DNA of 64,000 nucleotides from Mucilaginibacter inviolabilis. GTDB lineage: Bacteria > Bacteroidota > Bacteroidia > Sphingobacteriales > Sphingobacteriaceae. Positions 35,351 to 44,266 of the stretch are shown here, in pieces. How positions within the stretch are numbered: position 1 is the stretch's first letter; every line of letters begins with the position of its first letter. The DNA lies in contig NZ_JAANAT010000003.1 in assembly GCF_011089895.1 (NCBI RefSeq), positions 1 to 64,000 of the forward strand, in the 5' to 3' direction. Below the pieces are notes generated by a model. It saw nothing but the letters and a program-made list of their open reading frames with translations. It did not search any database and was not told the DNA's origin. The position numbers and the translations under genes are program-made.

Positions 35351-35852
35351 ACCAGGCAGAGTACATAATATAATTATTGGGGAGCTGTTTCAGCAGAGCT
35401 TTTTGTTCATCTGTTAAAGGTTTTATCTTTTTGGCAGGGATACCGGCATACAGGTATCCTGATTCACAAATAGTATTCTCTAACACTACTGCACCAGCTG
35501 CAATGATCACAAATTCATTCACCACAGCATGATCCATCACAATGGCGCCCATACCTACCAGCGTATGATCATGCAACGTACAGCCATGCACAAGGGCGTT
35601 GTGCCCAATAGATACGTTACTACCTATATTGGTAGCCGCCTTTAAATAAGTGGCATGTATCACTGCACCATCCTGTATATTGGTATTATCACCTATTTTA
35701 ATATAGTGCACATCACCACGGATAACAGCATTAAACCAAACCGAGCAATTTTTACCCATCACTACATCACCAACAATAGTAGCGTTTGGAGCAATAAAAC
35801 AATCCTCACCCCAAACCGGGCTTTTATCTTTTACAGGCAGTATTACAGGCAT
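35340..35852 (-). CDS. Gamma-carbonic anhydrase family protein (hexapeptide repeat)
   Basis: 170 residues with a left-handed beta-helix: PNATIVGDVVMGKNCSVWFN, VIRGDVHYIKIGDNTNIQDG, IGSNVSIGHNALVHGC. The three metal-binding histidines of the family are recognisable in DGAVIHAT, SIGHNALVHG. Homologues (YrdA, PaaY, CaiE-like) bind zinc; only some are active carbonic anhydrases, so the activity here is open. Confidence 0.9.
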   Translation of the reverse strand: MPVILPVKDKSPVWGEDCFIAPNATIVGDVVMGKNCSVWFNAVIRGDVHYIKIGDNTNIQDGAVIHATYLKAATNIGSNVSIGHNALVHGCTLHDHTLVGMGAIVMDHAVVNEFVIIAAGAVVLENTICESGYLYAGIPAKKIKPLTDEQKALLKQLPNNYIMYSAWFKE

Positions 35853-35901
35853 AGCTTTTATTCGTGAGTTATTGAATTATTGATTTAGTAAATGGAAATT
35901 A

Positions 35902-35930
35902 TTGAATGATGTACTTTTTAATTATGTTTG
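35902..35930 (+). promoter_or_regulatory. Promoter of tRNA-Gly
   Basis: TTG (35902-35904), an 18-base spacer and a perfect -7 box TATGTTTG (35923-35930), ending 14 bases before the tRNA. Confidence 0.7.
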
Positions 35931-35944
35931 GGTATAAAATTTAA

Positions 35945-36017
35945 GCGGAAATAGCTCAGCTGGTAGAGCATCAGTTTCCCAAACTGAAGGCCGCGGGTTC
36001 GAATCCCGTTTTCCGCT
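35945..36017 (+). tRNA. tRNA-Gly (anticodon CCC)
   Basis: 73 bases folding as a tRNA: acceptor GCGGAAA/TTTCCGC with discriminator T, D arm GCTC...GAGC, anticodon stem TCAGT/ACTGA with loop TTCCCAA (anticodon CCC), and T loop GTTCGAATC. CCA is not encoded. Confidence 0.95.
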
Positions 36018-36038
36018 CAAATATTATTATATCTCAAT

Positions 36039-36116
36039 TGCCATCCTGAGGAACGAAGGGTCTATTCACCTATAGACTAATGATATAACAGATTCTTCAC
36101 TCCGTTCAGAACGACA
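36039..36116 (-). repeat. Dispersed imperfect palindrome, copy 1
   Basis: Arms starting CCATCCTGAGGAACGAAGG and ending CTTCACTCCGTTCAGAACGA. It is the reverse orientation of the copies at 40955 and 47921 and is more diverged. It lies between tRNA-Gly and nadB. Confidence 0.75.
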
Positions 36117-36128
36117 AAATTTACTTTT

Positions 36129-37721
36129 TTAAAAAACGGTATCTTCTACCTTCTCCGCATGCACCGGGTAATCCGTAGTATAATGTAAGCCCCTACTCTC
36201 TTTACGTAACATTGCCGATTTTACAACAATAAATGATACCTGTATTAAATTACGTAGTTCGCAAAGCTTTACAGATAATTTCGTTTTCTTATAAAAAGAT
36301 TCCGTTTCCTCATACAACAATCCTAAACGACGCAAAGCTCTTTCCAGCCTGAAATCAGAACGAACGATACCTACATAATCATTCATCAACTTCTGCATTT
36401 CGCGTACGTTGTGTGTTACCAGGATGTCCTCGTTTGAAAGTTGCACACCCTTTTCGTCCCAATCCGGGATATTATCCGGGATAACAAAATCTTTAAATTT
36501 ACTTACCGCATCTTCATATATACGGTGAGCAAAAACCAATGCTTCTAATAATGAATTGGAAGCCAAACGATTAGCACCATGCAGACCAGTTGATGAACAT
36601 TCTCCGCAGGCATATAATCTTAATATAGATGATTGCCCAACATGGTTCACCATAATACCACCACACATATAATGACAGGCCGGAGCAACTGGTATCATAT
36701 CCTTAGTCATATCAATACCTATCTCCAGGCATTTGGCATATATATTAGGGAAATGGTTTAAAATATCTTTTTTACTGCGATGCCTGATATCTAAATAAAC
36801 AAAATCTTCACCCGATTTTTTAATCTCCGCGTCAATAGCACGTGCTGTAATGTCACGTGGAGCCAATGATTTACGCGGATCATATTCCTGCATAAACTCT
36901 TCACCATTAGTACGTCTTAATACACCTCCAAAGCCACGTACAGCTTCAGATATTAAAAAGGAAGGATATTCACCAGGATTATATAAGGCCGTAGGGTGAA
37001 ATTGTATAAACTCCATGTTCCTTACTTTTCCTTTGGCTCTATAAACCATGGCAACCCCATCACCAGTGGCAATAGTTGGATTAGTAGTAACTGCATATAT
37101 ATGGCCCGCTCCACCAGAAGCCATCACCGTTACTTTGGATAATATCTTTTCCACAATATTACTTTCGGTGTTGAAAGCATAAATACCATAGCAAGTGATA
37201 TCCGTACTGGATTTACCAACCAGCTCACCTAAATGGTGCTGTGTGATCAGATCGACAGCGAAATAATGTGTTAATATCTCAATATTAGGGTTCTTATGTA
37301 TCTCTTCTAATAGTGAACGCTCTATTTCCCAGCCAGTTACATCTTTATAATGTAATACCCTGAATTCAGAATGCCCACCTTCTTTGGCCAGGTCATAAAA
37401 GCCTTCATTTGTCTTGTCGAAATTGGTTCCGTAATCAATAATTTCATTGATCCGGGCCGGACCTTCTTTAACAACAGCCTCTACAACTTCTTTGTCGCAA
37501 AGGCCATCACCCGATATTAAGGTGTCTTCTATATGTTTTTCAAAAGAATCTTCTTTTTTATCCACAACCACCGCAACGCCACCCTGCGCATACTTAGTGT
37601 TTGATTCGTCCTCGTTTGATTTTGTAACTATCAGAACCTTACCATGCTTTGCTGCTTTCAGCGCAAAACTCAATCCGGCTATACCGGAACCCACAACCAG
37701 AAAATCAACAGTTTTGGTCAT
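36129..37721 (-). CDS. nadB: L-aspartate oxidase NadB
   Basis: 530 residues from ATG 37721 (MTKTVDFLVVGSGIAGLSFA); a frame from 37763 would add 14 hydrophobic residues within the promoter region. The FAD motif is VVGSGIAG. Family signatures include NTKYAQGGVAVV, EGGHSEFRVLHYKDVTGWEI, GGAGHIYAVTTNP, EFIQFHPTALY, SEAVRGFGGVLR and GLHGANRLASNSLLEALVFA. It oxidises aspartate to iminoaspartate, which NadA turns into quinolinate for NAD synthesis. nadA lies divergently across a 407-base AT-rich gap. Confidence 0.96.
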   Translation of the reverse strand: MTKTVDFLVVGSGIAGLSFALKAAKHGKVLIVTKSNEDESNTKYAQGGVAVVVDKKEDSFEKHIEDTLISGDGLCDKEVVEAVVKEGPARINEIIDYGTNFDKTNEGFYDLAKEGGHSEFRVLHYKDVTGWEIERSLLEEIHKNPNIEILTHYFAVDLITQHHLGELVGKSSTDITCYGIYAFNTESNIVEKILSKVTVMASGGAGHIYAVTTNPTIATGDGVAMVYRAKGKVRNMEFIQFHPTALYNPGEYPSFLISEAVRGFGGVLRRTNGEEFMQEYDPRKSLAPRDITARAIDAEIKKSGEDFVYLDIRHRSKKDILNHFPNIYAKCLEIGIDMTKDMIPVAPACHYMCGGIMVNHVGQSSILRLYACGECSSTGLHGANRLASNSLLEALVFAHRIYEDAVSKFKDFVIPDNIPDWDEKGVQLSNEDILVTHNVREMQKLMNDYVGIVRSDFRLERALRRLGLLYEETESFYKKTKLSVKLCELRNLIQVSFIVVKSAMLRKESRGLHYTTDYPVHAEKVEDTVF

Positions 37722-38128
37722 ATTTATATGTAAAATGTGTAAAAGTATAATTAGTGTTAACAACAGGTATAAAACCTGTTAATTTCATGTAAACAAATAG
37801 CTAATAAATAATCAACTCGTGGATAACTCCTATTTTTAATGCTAATATGAATAATTTTTGAGCGACTTTTGAGGTAGTAAAGTCATATAGCTAACATTTT
37901 CCCCACTCACAAAATATTAACATAAAACTTTTTTAAATAAAATTTGATTGTCATACGAATCACAAAATCAATCAAATATAAGATCAAAAGATGTGGATAA
38001 CTGTTAGTAAAATGTGAAAACTAATTAATGAAACAAAATATATCACGACTTTTGCACAATACTAACACACCAATAAACAATAGTTTTATTTATATAAAAA
38101 ATTAGTTGTTATTAATTGAAATGTTGAA
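37722..38128. other. AT-rich nadB-nadA gap with DnaA-box-like sites, candidate replication origin
   Basis: The gap contains no gene. On the plus strand the reverse complements of DnaA boxes are seen: TGTGGATAA (37992-38000, exact TTATCCACA), TGTGTAAAA (37736-37744, fits TTWTNCACA), CGTGGATAA (37818-37826, one mismatch) and TGTGAAAAC (38013-38021, one mismatch). There are also a hairpin AACAGGT/ACCTGTT (37762-37780) and a 9-base inverted repeat (ATTTGATTG at 37942, complement at 37969). The sequence is very AT-rich. Together with the parS sites 6 kb away this could be oriC, but no dnaA is in view. Confidence 0.4.
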
Positions 38129-39121
38129 ATGGATATCTTCGAAGAATTAAATGTGAAAGGATTTGTGGACGAATACATCGACCCCACACTGGATCTTTTT
38201 GATGAAATTGAAAAACTTAAAAAGGAAAAAAATGCAGTTATTTTGGCTCATTATTACCAGGAACCCGATATCCAGGATATTGCGGATTATATTGGAGATA
38301 GTTTGGGGCTTTCACAACAAGCCGCAAAAACTGATGCCGATATTATCGTTTTCGCCGGGGTACACTTCATGGCCGAAACCGCCAAAATACTTTCACCAAA
38401 CAAAAAGGTTTTATTACCCGACTTAAAGGCAGGTTGCTCATTAGCAGATAGTTGCCCACCTCATTTATTTAAAAAGTTTAAGGAAAACTATCCGGATCAC
38501 CTGGTGATCACCTATGTAAACTGCACAGCCGAACTGAAAGCTTTAAGTGATATTGTTTGTACATCAAGTAACGCGGTAGCCATTGTAGAAAGTTTGCCAA
38601 AAGATCAGAAGATCATATTTGGGCCCGATAAAAACCTGGGGGCTTATGTGGCTAAAAAAACAGGCCGCGACCTGGTACTGTGGAACGGAGCCTGTATGGT
38701 TCATGAAATTTTTTCTAGGGAAAAGATAACTAAACTCAAGGAAAGGTACCCCAATGCTAAATTATTGGCACATCCTGAATGCGAGGAAGTTATATTGAAA
38801 ATGGCCGATTATATAGGCTCAACAACCGGGATATTAAAATATGCTGGCAGCCATGCGGATAAAGAATTTATAGTAGCTACAGAAGCTGGTATACTACACC
38901 AGATGCAAAAGGAAAACCCGGATAAAACGTTTATTCCGGCGCCACCAAATAACAATTGTGCCTGTAATGATTGTCCGCATATGAAAAGAAACACATTAGA
39001 GAAATTGTATTTGTGTTTAAAAAATGGATCGCCTGAGATTACAGTGCCCGAACATATTATTGAACGTGCGGTAAAACCGATTGAACGGATGCTGGAAATA
39101 TCAGCACAATTGGGCTTATAA
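38129..39121 (+). CDS. nadA: Quinolinate synthase NadA
   Basis: 330 residues. Family signatures are NAVILAHYYQEPDIQDIADY, FAGVHFMAETAKILSP and YVNCTAELKALSDIVCTSSN. The three conserved cysteines of the [4Fe-4S] cluster are recognisable in the LKAGCSLAD/VNCTAE region, the WNGAC region and NNCACNDCPHMKRNT. It condenses iminoaspartate with dihydroxyacetone phosphate. The divergent partner is nadB. Confidence 0.96.
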   Translation: MDIFEELNVKGFVDEYIDPTLDLFDEIEKLKKEKNAVILAHYYQEPDIQDIADYIGDSLGLSQQAAKTDADIIVFAGVHFMAETAKILSPNKKVLLPDLKAGCSLADSCPPHLFKKFKENYPDHLVITYVNCTAELKALSDIVCTSSNAVAIVESLPKDQKIIFGPDKNLGAYVAKKTGRDLVLWNGACMVHEIFSREKITKLKERYPNAKLLAHPECEEVILKMADYIGSTTGILKYAGSHADKEFIVATEAGILHQMQKENPDKTFIPAPPNNNCACNDCPHMKRNTLEKLYLCLKNGSPEITVPEHIIERAVKPIERMLEISAQLGL

Positions 39122-39146
39122 AAGGGAAGATTTTTTAAAGAAGCTA

Positions 39147-39345
39147 AAAATCCTAAAAAATTTTTCCCGCCTTCGGCGGATGTGATGGGTTATTGCGCTG
39201 TTGCCGGCTGGTTTTGTTTGATAGCCTAAAATCGGCCAAAAATTTCCCGCCTTCGGCGGTAGGAAGTATGGAGGGACCCGCATTATTAAATGCGATAGGT
39301 ATTGAACTTAAAATCTCAAAATTTTTTTCCGCCTTCGGCGAAAGA
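39147..39345 (+). repeat. Three tandem copies of an 80-base unit with a CCGCCTTCGGCGG hairpin
   Basis: The 13-base palindrome occurs at 39167-39179 and 39247-39259, and with its last base changed at 39329. Each is preceded by an A/T-rich stretch of the type TAAAATC...AATTTTTCCC. The spacing is 80 and 82 bases. The stretch is not coding and separates nadA from thiL. Confidence 0.7.
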
Positions 39346-39401
39346 CATCATGCGATTTTTGCGACGGCCCGAAAATTTTAAGCTAACTAAATTGTAGCCA
39401 T

Positions 39402-39433
39402 TTGGTAACCCCGGGCAACAATCTGTACTTTTG
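39402..39433 (+). promoter_or_regulatory. Promoter of thiL
   Basis: TTG (39402-39404), 21 bases, and a perfect -7 box TACTTTTG (39426-39433), 24 bases before the start codon. No TPP riboswitch is visible in this short leader. Confidence 0.6.
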
Positions 39434-39456
39434 CAGATTATTATATTGAAGAAAAA

Positions 39457-40500
39457 ATGTTTGAAAATCAAGATAGAACGAATTTAGAGGACCTGGGCGA
39501 ATTTGGGCTGATAGGTCATCTGACAAAAAACATCAAACTAACTCAGCAAAGCACCGTGAAGGGAGTTGGCGATGATGCAGCAGTATTGGACTTTACCGGA
39601 AAGAAAGTACTGGTAAGCACCGATATGCTGTTGGAAGGCATTCATTTCGACCTGGCTTATACGCCTTTAAAGCATCTTGGTTATAAAGCTATACAAGTAA
39701 ACCTGAGTGATATTTATGCCATGAATGGTACCGCATCGCAGGTTACGGTATCTATTGGAATGTCGAGTAAATTTCCGCTGGAAGCTATTGAAGAGCTTTA
39801 CGAGGGCATTTACATCGCTTGCGAAAAATATAATGTAGATCTGGTTGGTGGCGATACCACTTCATCAAAACAAGGGTTGGTGATTAGCGTAACGTCTATT
39901 GGTTATGCCGATGAAGCTGATGTAACTTATCGTAATACTGCCGGTGAAGGGGATTTGATCTGTGTATCTGGCGATTTAGGCGGTGCGTATGTCGGTTTGC
40001 AATTGCTGGAGCGTGAAAAGCTGATCTACCTGGAAAATCCACAGGTTCAGCCCGATCTGGAAGGCAAGGATTATATTGTGGAGCGCCAGTTAAAGCCGGA
40101 GGCCCGCCGGGATATTGTAGAGTTGTTGAAAAGCATCGATGTAAAGCCAACGGCTATGATCGATGTATCTGACGGTTTGGCATCAGAGATATTACACATT
40201 TGTAAGCAAAGCGATAAAGGCTGCAACCTGTACGAAGATAAGATCCCGCTGGATCCGATGACCTATGAAACAGCTCGCGAATTTAACCTCGACCCTACCG
40301 TTTGCGCGTTGAGTGGCGGCGAAGACTACGAACTGCTTTTTACCGTAAAACAAGCCGACTACGACAAGATTAAGTTCAAGATGGATATCACCATCATCGG
40401 GCATATCACAGAGCCTTCAGCGGGCTGTAATCTTATTACCAAAACAGGTAACGTACATGCCTTAAAAGCCCAGGGATGGAACGCATTTAAAAAGGATTAA
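39457..40500 (+). CDS. thiL: Thiamine-monophosphate kinase ThiL
   Basis: 347 residues with the PurM-like fold: GVGDDAAVLDFTGKKVLVSTD, LLEGIHFDL, VNLSDIYAMNG, VDLVGGDTTSS, MIDVSDGLASEILHI and ALSGGEDYELLFT. It converts thiamine monophosphate to the pyrophosphate with ATP. The other thiamine genes are not in the window. The start and N-terminus (EFGLIGHLTKNI) match the family. Confidence 0.95.
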   Translation: MFENQDRTNLEDLGEFGLIGHLTKNIKLTQQSTVKGVGDDAAVLDFTGKKVLVSTDMLLEGIHFDLAYTPLKHLGYKAIQVNLSDIYAMNGTASQVTVSIGMSSKFPLEAIEELYEGIYIACEKYNVDLVGGDTTSSKQGLVISVTSIGYADEADVTYRNTAGEGDLICVSGDLGGAYVGLQLLEREKLIYLENPQVQPDLEGKDYIVERQLKPEARRDIVELLKSIDVKPTAMIDVSDGLASEILHICKQSDKGCNLYEDKIPLDPMTYETAREFNLDPTVCALSGGEDYELLFTVKQADYDKIKFKMDITIIGHITEPSAGCNLITKTGNVHALKAQGWNAFKKD

Positions 40501-40506
40501 TAAGGA

Positions 40507-40935
40507 ATGTTTAACAGTCTCTTCAAAAAATTCAGCGGACAGGATCCTGATAATAATAAGCCCAAACAGGTTGCTACAGCGGTAATGTTGTTGTATATCG
40601 GTTTCATACTGTCTATGATTACCGATTGGCTCGATGGCATTGGTATTATCCCCTTTCTGGTTGTTTTTATTGTGATCAGCGCCATTATCACCGCTATTTC
40701 GGCAGGAAAGAAATGGGCCCGTATTGTGATAATCCTGTTTGTTCTTTTTAACCTGCTCTCCTTTGGGTTTAACATTGCCCAGCTGCTTAGCCATGGTATA
40801 AAAGAAAAATTTACCAATCTGGTGATGGCATTATACGCTATCGAGATCATTATTGAATTGATAGCGTTACGCCTGTTGTTTTCCAAACAAGCTAATGCAT
40901 GGTTTAATGAGCGAAGGGAAGATGTGAGCATGTAA
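40507..40935 (+). CDS. Small four-helix membrane protein
   Basis: 142 residues with four predicted membrane segments: ATAVMLLYIGFILSMI, IIPFLVVFIVISAIITAI, RIVIILFVLFNLLSFGFNI and VMALYAIEIIIELIALRLLF. It starts 6 bases after thiL and is probably co-transcribed. The layout resembles small DoxX-like or DUF-type membrane proteins, but no family can be named. Confidence 0.75.
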   Translation: MFNSLFKKFSGQDPDNNKPKQVATAVMLLYIGFILSMITDWLDGIGIIPFLVVFIVISAIITAISAGKKWARIVIILFVLFNLLSFGFNIAQLLSHGIKEKFTNLVMALYAIEIIIELIALRLLFSKQANAWFNERREDVSM

Positions 40936-40954
40936 GCGTCCATTTCTCTCCCTT

Positions 40955-41034
40955 TGTCATGCTGAACGGAGTGAAGCATCTATTGGTATAATACGCTAAG
41001 TTCATTAATAGATCCTTCGTTCCTCAGGATGACA
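40955..41034 (+). repeat. Dispersed imperfect palindrome, copy 2
   Basis: Arms of 28-30 bases: it begins TGTCATGCTGAACGGAGTGA and ends TCGTTCCTCAGGATGACA, with AATAGAT next to the centre. It lies between the convergent genes at 40507 and 41054. Confidence 0.85.
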
Positions 41035-41053
41035 AGTAGGATAAAGAATTTAC

Positions 41054-42424
41054 CTACTCCTCTCCTATAAATTTCTGATCGATTTGCTTATCCGCTTTAG
41101 CACCAAGCTTTTTAATCTTTTCGGCAGTAGTAGTTAAATTTCCGCGGCCTTCCGATAGCTTGTTCAGTGCGGTATTATAAGCGCTTTGGGTTTGATTGAT
41201 GTTACGGCCAATACTGTCCATATCGCCCAGGAACCCTACAAATTTATCATACATATCTCCGCTCAAACGGGCAATTTCCAGCACATTTCGGTTTTGGCGT
41301 TCCTGTTTCCACATGCTGGCGATAGTTCGCAGCGTAGCCAGCAAAGTTGAAGGGCTCACGATCACCACCTTTTTATCCCAGGCATAGTTAAACAGCTCTC
41401 CATCCAATTGCACAGCTATGCTAAAAGATGACTCGATGGGCACAAAAAGCAGTACAAAGTCGGGCGAGTTAATCTTGTACAGATCATGATATTTTTTGGA
41501 GGATAAGCCACCAATATGCCCCCGTATAGATTCGATATGGGCTTTGGCAAAAAGCTTCCGGTCTTCCTCCGTATCGGCATTCACCAGGCGCTCATAAGCG
41601 ATCAGGGATACTTTGGAGTCGATCACCAGATGTTTATCATCGGGCAGGTCAATGATCACATCGGGTTGATAACGGGTGCCATCTGTGGCTTGCATGGCGG
41701 CTTGTACGCGGTACTCTTGATCCCGCACCAGACCCGATCTTTCCAGCACCCGCTCCAGGATCACTTCGCCCCAGTTTCCTTGTTTTTTATTGTCGCCTTT
41801 AAGGGCTTTAGTGAGGTTTTGCGCTTCGTCGCTGATTTGCTTATTGAGATCCATCAACTGAGTGATTACTCCTTTCAGCGTATTGCGCTCAGCAGCTTCC
41901 ATATTGTAAACTTTTTCTACCTTATCCTCAAAAGCTTTCAGGTTTTCCTTCAGTGGGTTTAGGATTATATCCAGATTATTGCGGTTTACATCGATAAACT
42001 CTTTCGATTTTTCTTTCAATAGTTTCTCGGCAACATTTTCAAACTCTCGCTGAAACTGTGTGCGGATCTGCTCTACCTCTATTTTTTGCTCCTGTAGTTT
42101 TTCCTGCTGCGATTGATAGTAAGCTTTGGTGTTTTCTAACTCCTTGCTAACCTGTGCCAGTTGAGTACGCTCAAATAATAATTCGTCCAGTAACCGGGTT
42201 TTCTCATCCTTTAGTAACTGGATGATATTTTCCTTTTCAGATGATATGATGCTGCCTTTTTCTTCGGCTTTGGCCAGGTTAATTTTAAGCACATCGTGCT
42301 CGTTCCGGAGCCGGTTTAATTCCTCGGCTGATATCAATTCCAGCGCTTTTGGTTTTTTTAAAAACAAAAACACCGATAGCACCAGGATCACTAAAGAAAC
42401 AATTAATAATATATCGCCACTCAT
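41054..42424 (-). CDS. rmuC: DNA recombination protein RmuC
   Basis: 456 residues: an N-terminal membrane anchor (ILLIVSLVILVLSVFLFL), a coiled coil to about residue 200, then the RmuC domain with GNWGEVILERVLERSGL, YQPDVIIDLPDDKHLVIDSK, and FVPIESSFSIAVQLDGELF. It is thought to limit inversion between short inverted repeats, and the nuclease-like core supports this. The window has several inverted repeats. Confidence 0.93.
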   Translation of the reverse strand: MSGDILLIVSLVILVLSVFLFLKKPKALELISAEELNRLRNEHDVLKINLAKAEEKGSIISSEKENIIQLLKDEKTRLLDELLFERTQLAQVSKELENTKAYYQSQQEKLQEQKIEVEQIRTQFQREFENVAEKLLKEKSKEFIDVNRNNLDIILNPLKENLKAFEDKVEKVYNMEAAERNTLKGVITQLMDLNKQISDEAQNLTKALKGDNKKQGNWGEVILERVLERSGLVRDQEYRVQAAMQATDGTRYQPDVIIDLPDDKHLVIDSKVSLIAYERLVNADTEEDRKLFAKAHIESIRGHIGGLSSKKYHDLYKINSPDFVLLFVPIESSFSIAVQLDGELFNYAWDKKVVIVSPSTLLATLRTIASMWKQERQNRNVLEIARLSGDMYDKFVGFLGDMDSIGRNINQTQSAYNTALNKLSEGRGNLTTTAEKIKKLGAKADKQIDQKFIGEE

Positions 42425-42501
42425 TTTGATAAAAATATTAGTAAAATTATGATAATATTTTTAGTATTTCAAAAATTAAATATGCCTGTTTTAGATGGGT
42501 T

Positions 42502-43056
42502 TTATTTTTTGTCGGTAAGCGAACTGATCAAAGCAGGGTTTAGTAATTCCAGATAAGGGTCGCCATTTAATCCGAGTAACCTGGCAAAAGCAGGCTCGGT
42601 TTTATAACCTTGTTTTTTGAGTTCAATTACTTGTTGCCTGAATGGTTCGCCATAATGCTCCAGCAGCAGATGCTCAACTACCATGTGCTTGTAGGCATTT
42701 TGCTGCCGGGTAGGGATGTCCTGGCCAAAAACCTCTACCGGCCAACCATCGACAGAAAAATTAACCATGATAGTTTCCTGTTGATCAATAATGGTATCCG
42801 TAAGTTTAAAACCCTCCAAAGCAGAAAAATTTAAAGCTACGATGTTTTTAAAATCCGCTTTATTAGTAAAGCAGCAGATGATATCCAGATCACTGTTTTC
42901 TATATCGATATTGATGGGAACGGTACCGGCAAGTATAGGGTCAAATGCTTGAAGAATACCAAACAGGTTGTATTTCAACAGTAGGTTATAGGCAGCCTGT
43001 TGTTGTATCTTGCCGGTGCTTAAATAGTCTAAATTATGGAATTGGTCTGCATGCAT
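42502..43056 (-). CDS. DUF4269 domain protein, nucleotidyltransferase-like
   Basis: 184 residues of DUF4269. The stretch LAGTVPINIDIENSDLDIIC resembles the GS...D-x-D active-site loop of nucleotidyltransferases (a small substrate-transfer fold), with D residues at NSDLDI. Other family-specific parts are WPVEVFGQDIPTRQQNAYKH and GYKTEPAFARLLGLNGDPY. The biological role is unknown. It lies 12 bases after the gene at 43069 and is probably co-transcribed with it. Confidence 0.82.
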   Translation of the reverse strand: MHADQFHNLDYLSTGKIQQQAAYNLLLKYNLFGILQAFDPILAGTVPINIDIENSDLDIICCFTNKADFKNIVALNFSALEGFKLTDTIIDQQETIMVNFSVDGWPVEVFGQDIPTRQQNAYKHMVVEHLLLEHYGEPFRQQVIELKKQGYKTEPAFARLLGLNGDPYLELLNPALISSLTDKK

Positions 43057-43068
43057 GTATAAAACCAG

Positions 43069-44220
43069 CTATTTTGAAACGGTATACCAGGGAATATTCA
43101 GCAGCCCTTTTTTTAAATAAACATTAACTGTTGATCCGACCGTATCCTGATAATATTCGGTTTCCGAGACATCAACATTTGCTGTGTTTGATTGGGGTCC
43201 CCAGGGACTTATTAGAATGTGGAAGTGTCTGCCTTTACCGTGTGTAATGTTATGATCTAATATGGTAGCTTGAAAAACCTTTTCGGGTGAATGGTCAAAA
43301 TCACAATTGCTTAATATAACAAAGCTGAAACCATACAGGCATCCGATTATTAAACTGACAAAAATTAAGGAAGATCCGATGGAGGTAGCACTATTGTTTG
43401 GGTCGGAAAACTGTATAAATATACCTAGTGCCAGAGCGGCTATGATACAAGGAAGCCAAAGGTGATTAAGTTCAAGAATAGAGTAATCTGCCGCTGATTT
43501 AATAAACATGGGAATAATAGCGCCGAATGTGCCCATCCAAAGGGTGTAATATGGGGTATGTGGTTTAGCAAAAAGTTTGATTAAGCCTTTACTGGTAAAA
43601 ATGATAACCACGGCTATAAACGGATAAACAAGAAGCACGGCATCAAAAAGAGGACTTTTTTTAAAAACAAAAAGAAGTATTATAAAGACAGCTCCAATCA
43701 CATTGTAAATGATTGCTGTTTTCCGGGCTTTATTAATAGTATTTTTTTTGTCCGCGTCTGTAATTCCTAGTCGGGTATCATTCTGAATGCTGTGCAGATC
43801 GGCTTGATAGTCTATCTCATTAAGATCCGTAAAGTTTTCTCGAAGCCATTTAGCCAGATCTCCCGAACCGCTAAAATCTATATAATTGTTGATTGTGATT
43901 TTGGAATAAGATGGGGTATTAGGTATAATATTAATTACTTTTTGACCAACCCTGCAGCCTTTAATATCAGCTATCGGCAGCTCGCGGGTTCTGAATATAT
44001 TGGCGTGTATAATGCGATCATCATACACCACAATTTTTCTTTTAAGGGTAGCTATTACAATGAATATTGATAATCCGGCTAAAAATATACCAAAAACAGA
44101 AAATCCAGGACTCCTTGAAAGAAGAGCTATCCATAGGAACAAACCCAATACCAATGTTACCAGGGCCACAATAAAGTAAGAGATTTTGGATCCCGTAGAT
44201 ATCGGAAATTCGCGGTTCAT
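43069..44220 (-). CDS. Multi-pass membrane protein of unknown family
   Basis: The start at 44220 (MNREFPISTGSKISYFIVAL) is taken because the longer frame adds only eight residues. Two membrane segments lie at about residues 13-55. A PH-like soluble part follows (IVVYDDRIIHANIFRTRELP). At least five membrane segments come after residue 150 (VIGAVFIILLFVFK, AVLLVYPFIAVVIIFT). The C-terminal 80 residues are outside the membrane and read HFHILISPWGPQ. No family is recognised. Confidence 0.7.
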   Translation of the reverse strand: MNREFPISTGSKISYFIVALVTLVLGLFLWIALLSRSPGFSVFGIFLAGLSIFIVIATLKRKIVVYDDRIIHANIFRTRELPIADIKGCRVGQKVINIIPNTPSYSKITINNYIDFSGSGDLAKWLRENFTDLNEIDYQADLHSIQNDTRLGITDADKKNTINKARKTAIIYNVIGAVFIILLFVFKKSPLFDAVLLVYPFIAVVIIFTSKGLIKLFAKPHTPYYTLWMGTFGAIIPMFIKSAADYSILELNHLWLPCIIAALALGIFIQFSDPNNSATSIGSSLIFVSLIIGCLYGFSFVILSNCDFDHSPEKVFQATILDHNITHGKGRHFHILISPWGPQSNTANVDVSETEYYQDTVGSTVNVYLKKGLLNIPWYTVSK

Positions 44221-44266
44221 ACAATGATAATTAAGGAAGAACAAGATAGTAAAATAAGCGGAATAC

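Noticed and set aside
39434..39456. TPP riboswitch upstream of thiL
   Set aside because: The leader is only about 20 bases, and the CTGAGA/ACCTGA motifs of THI boxes are absent.
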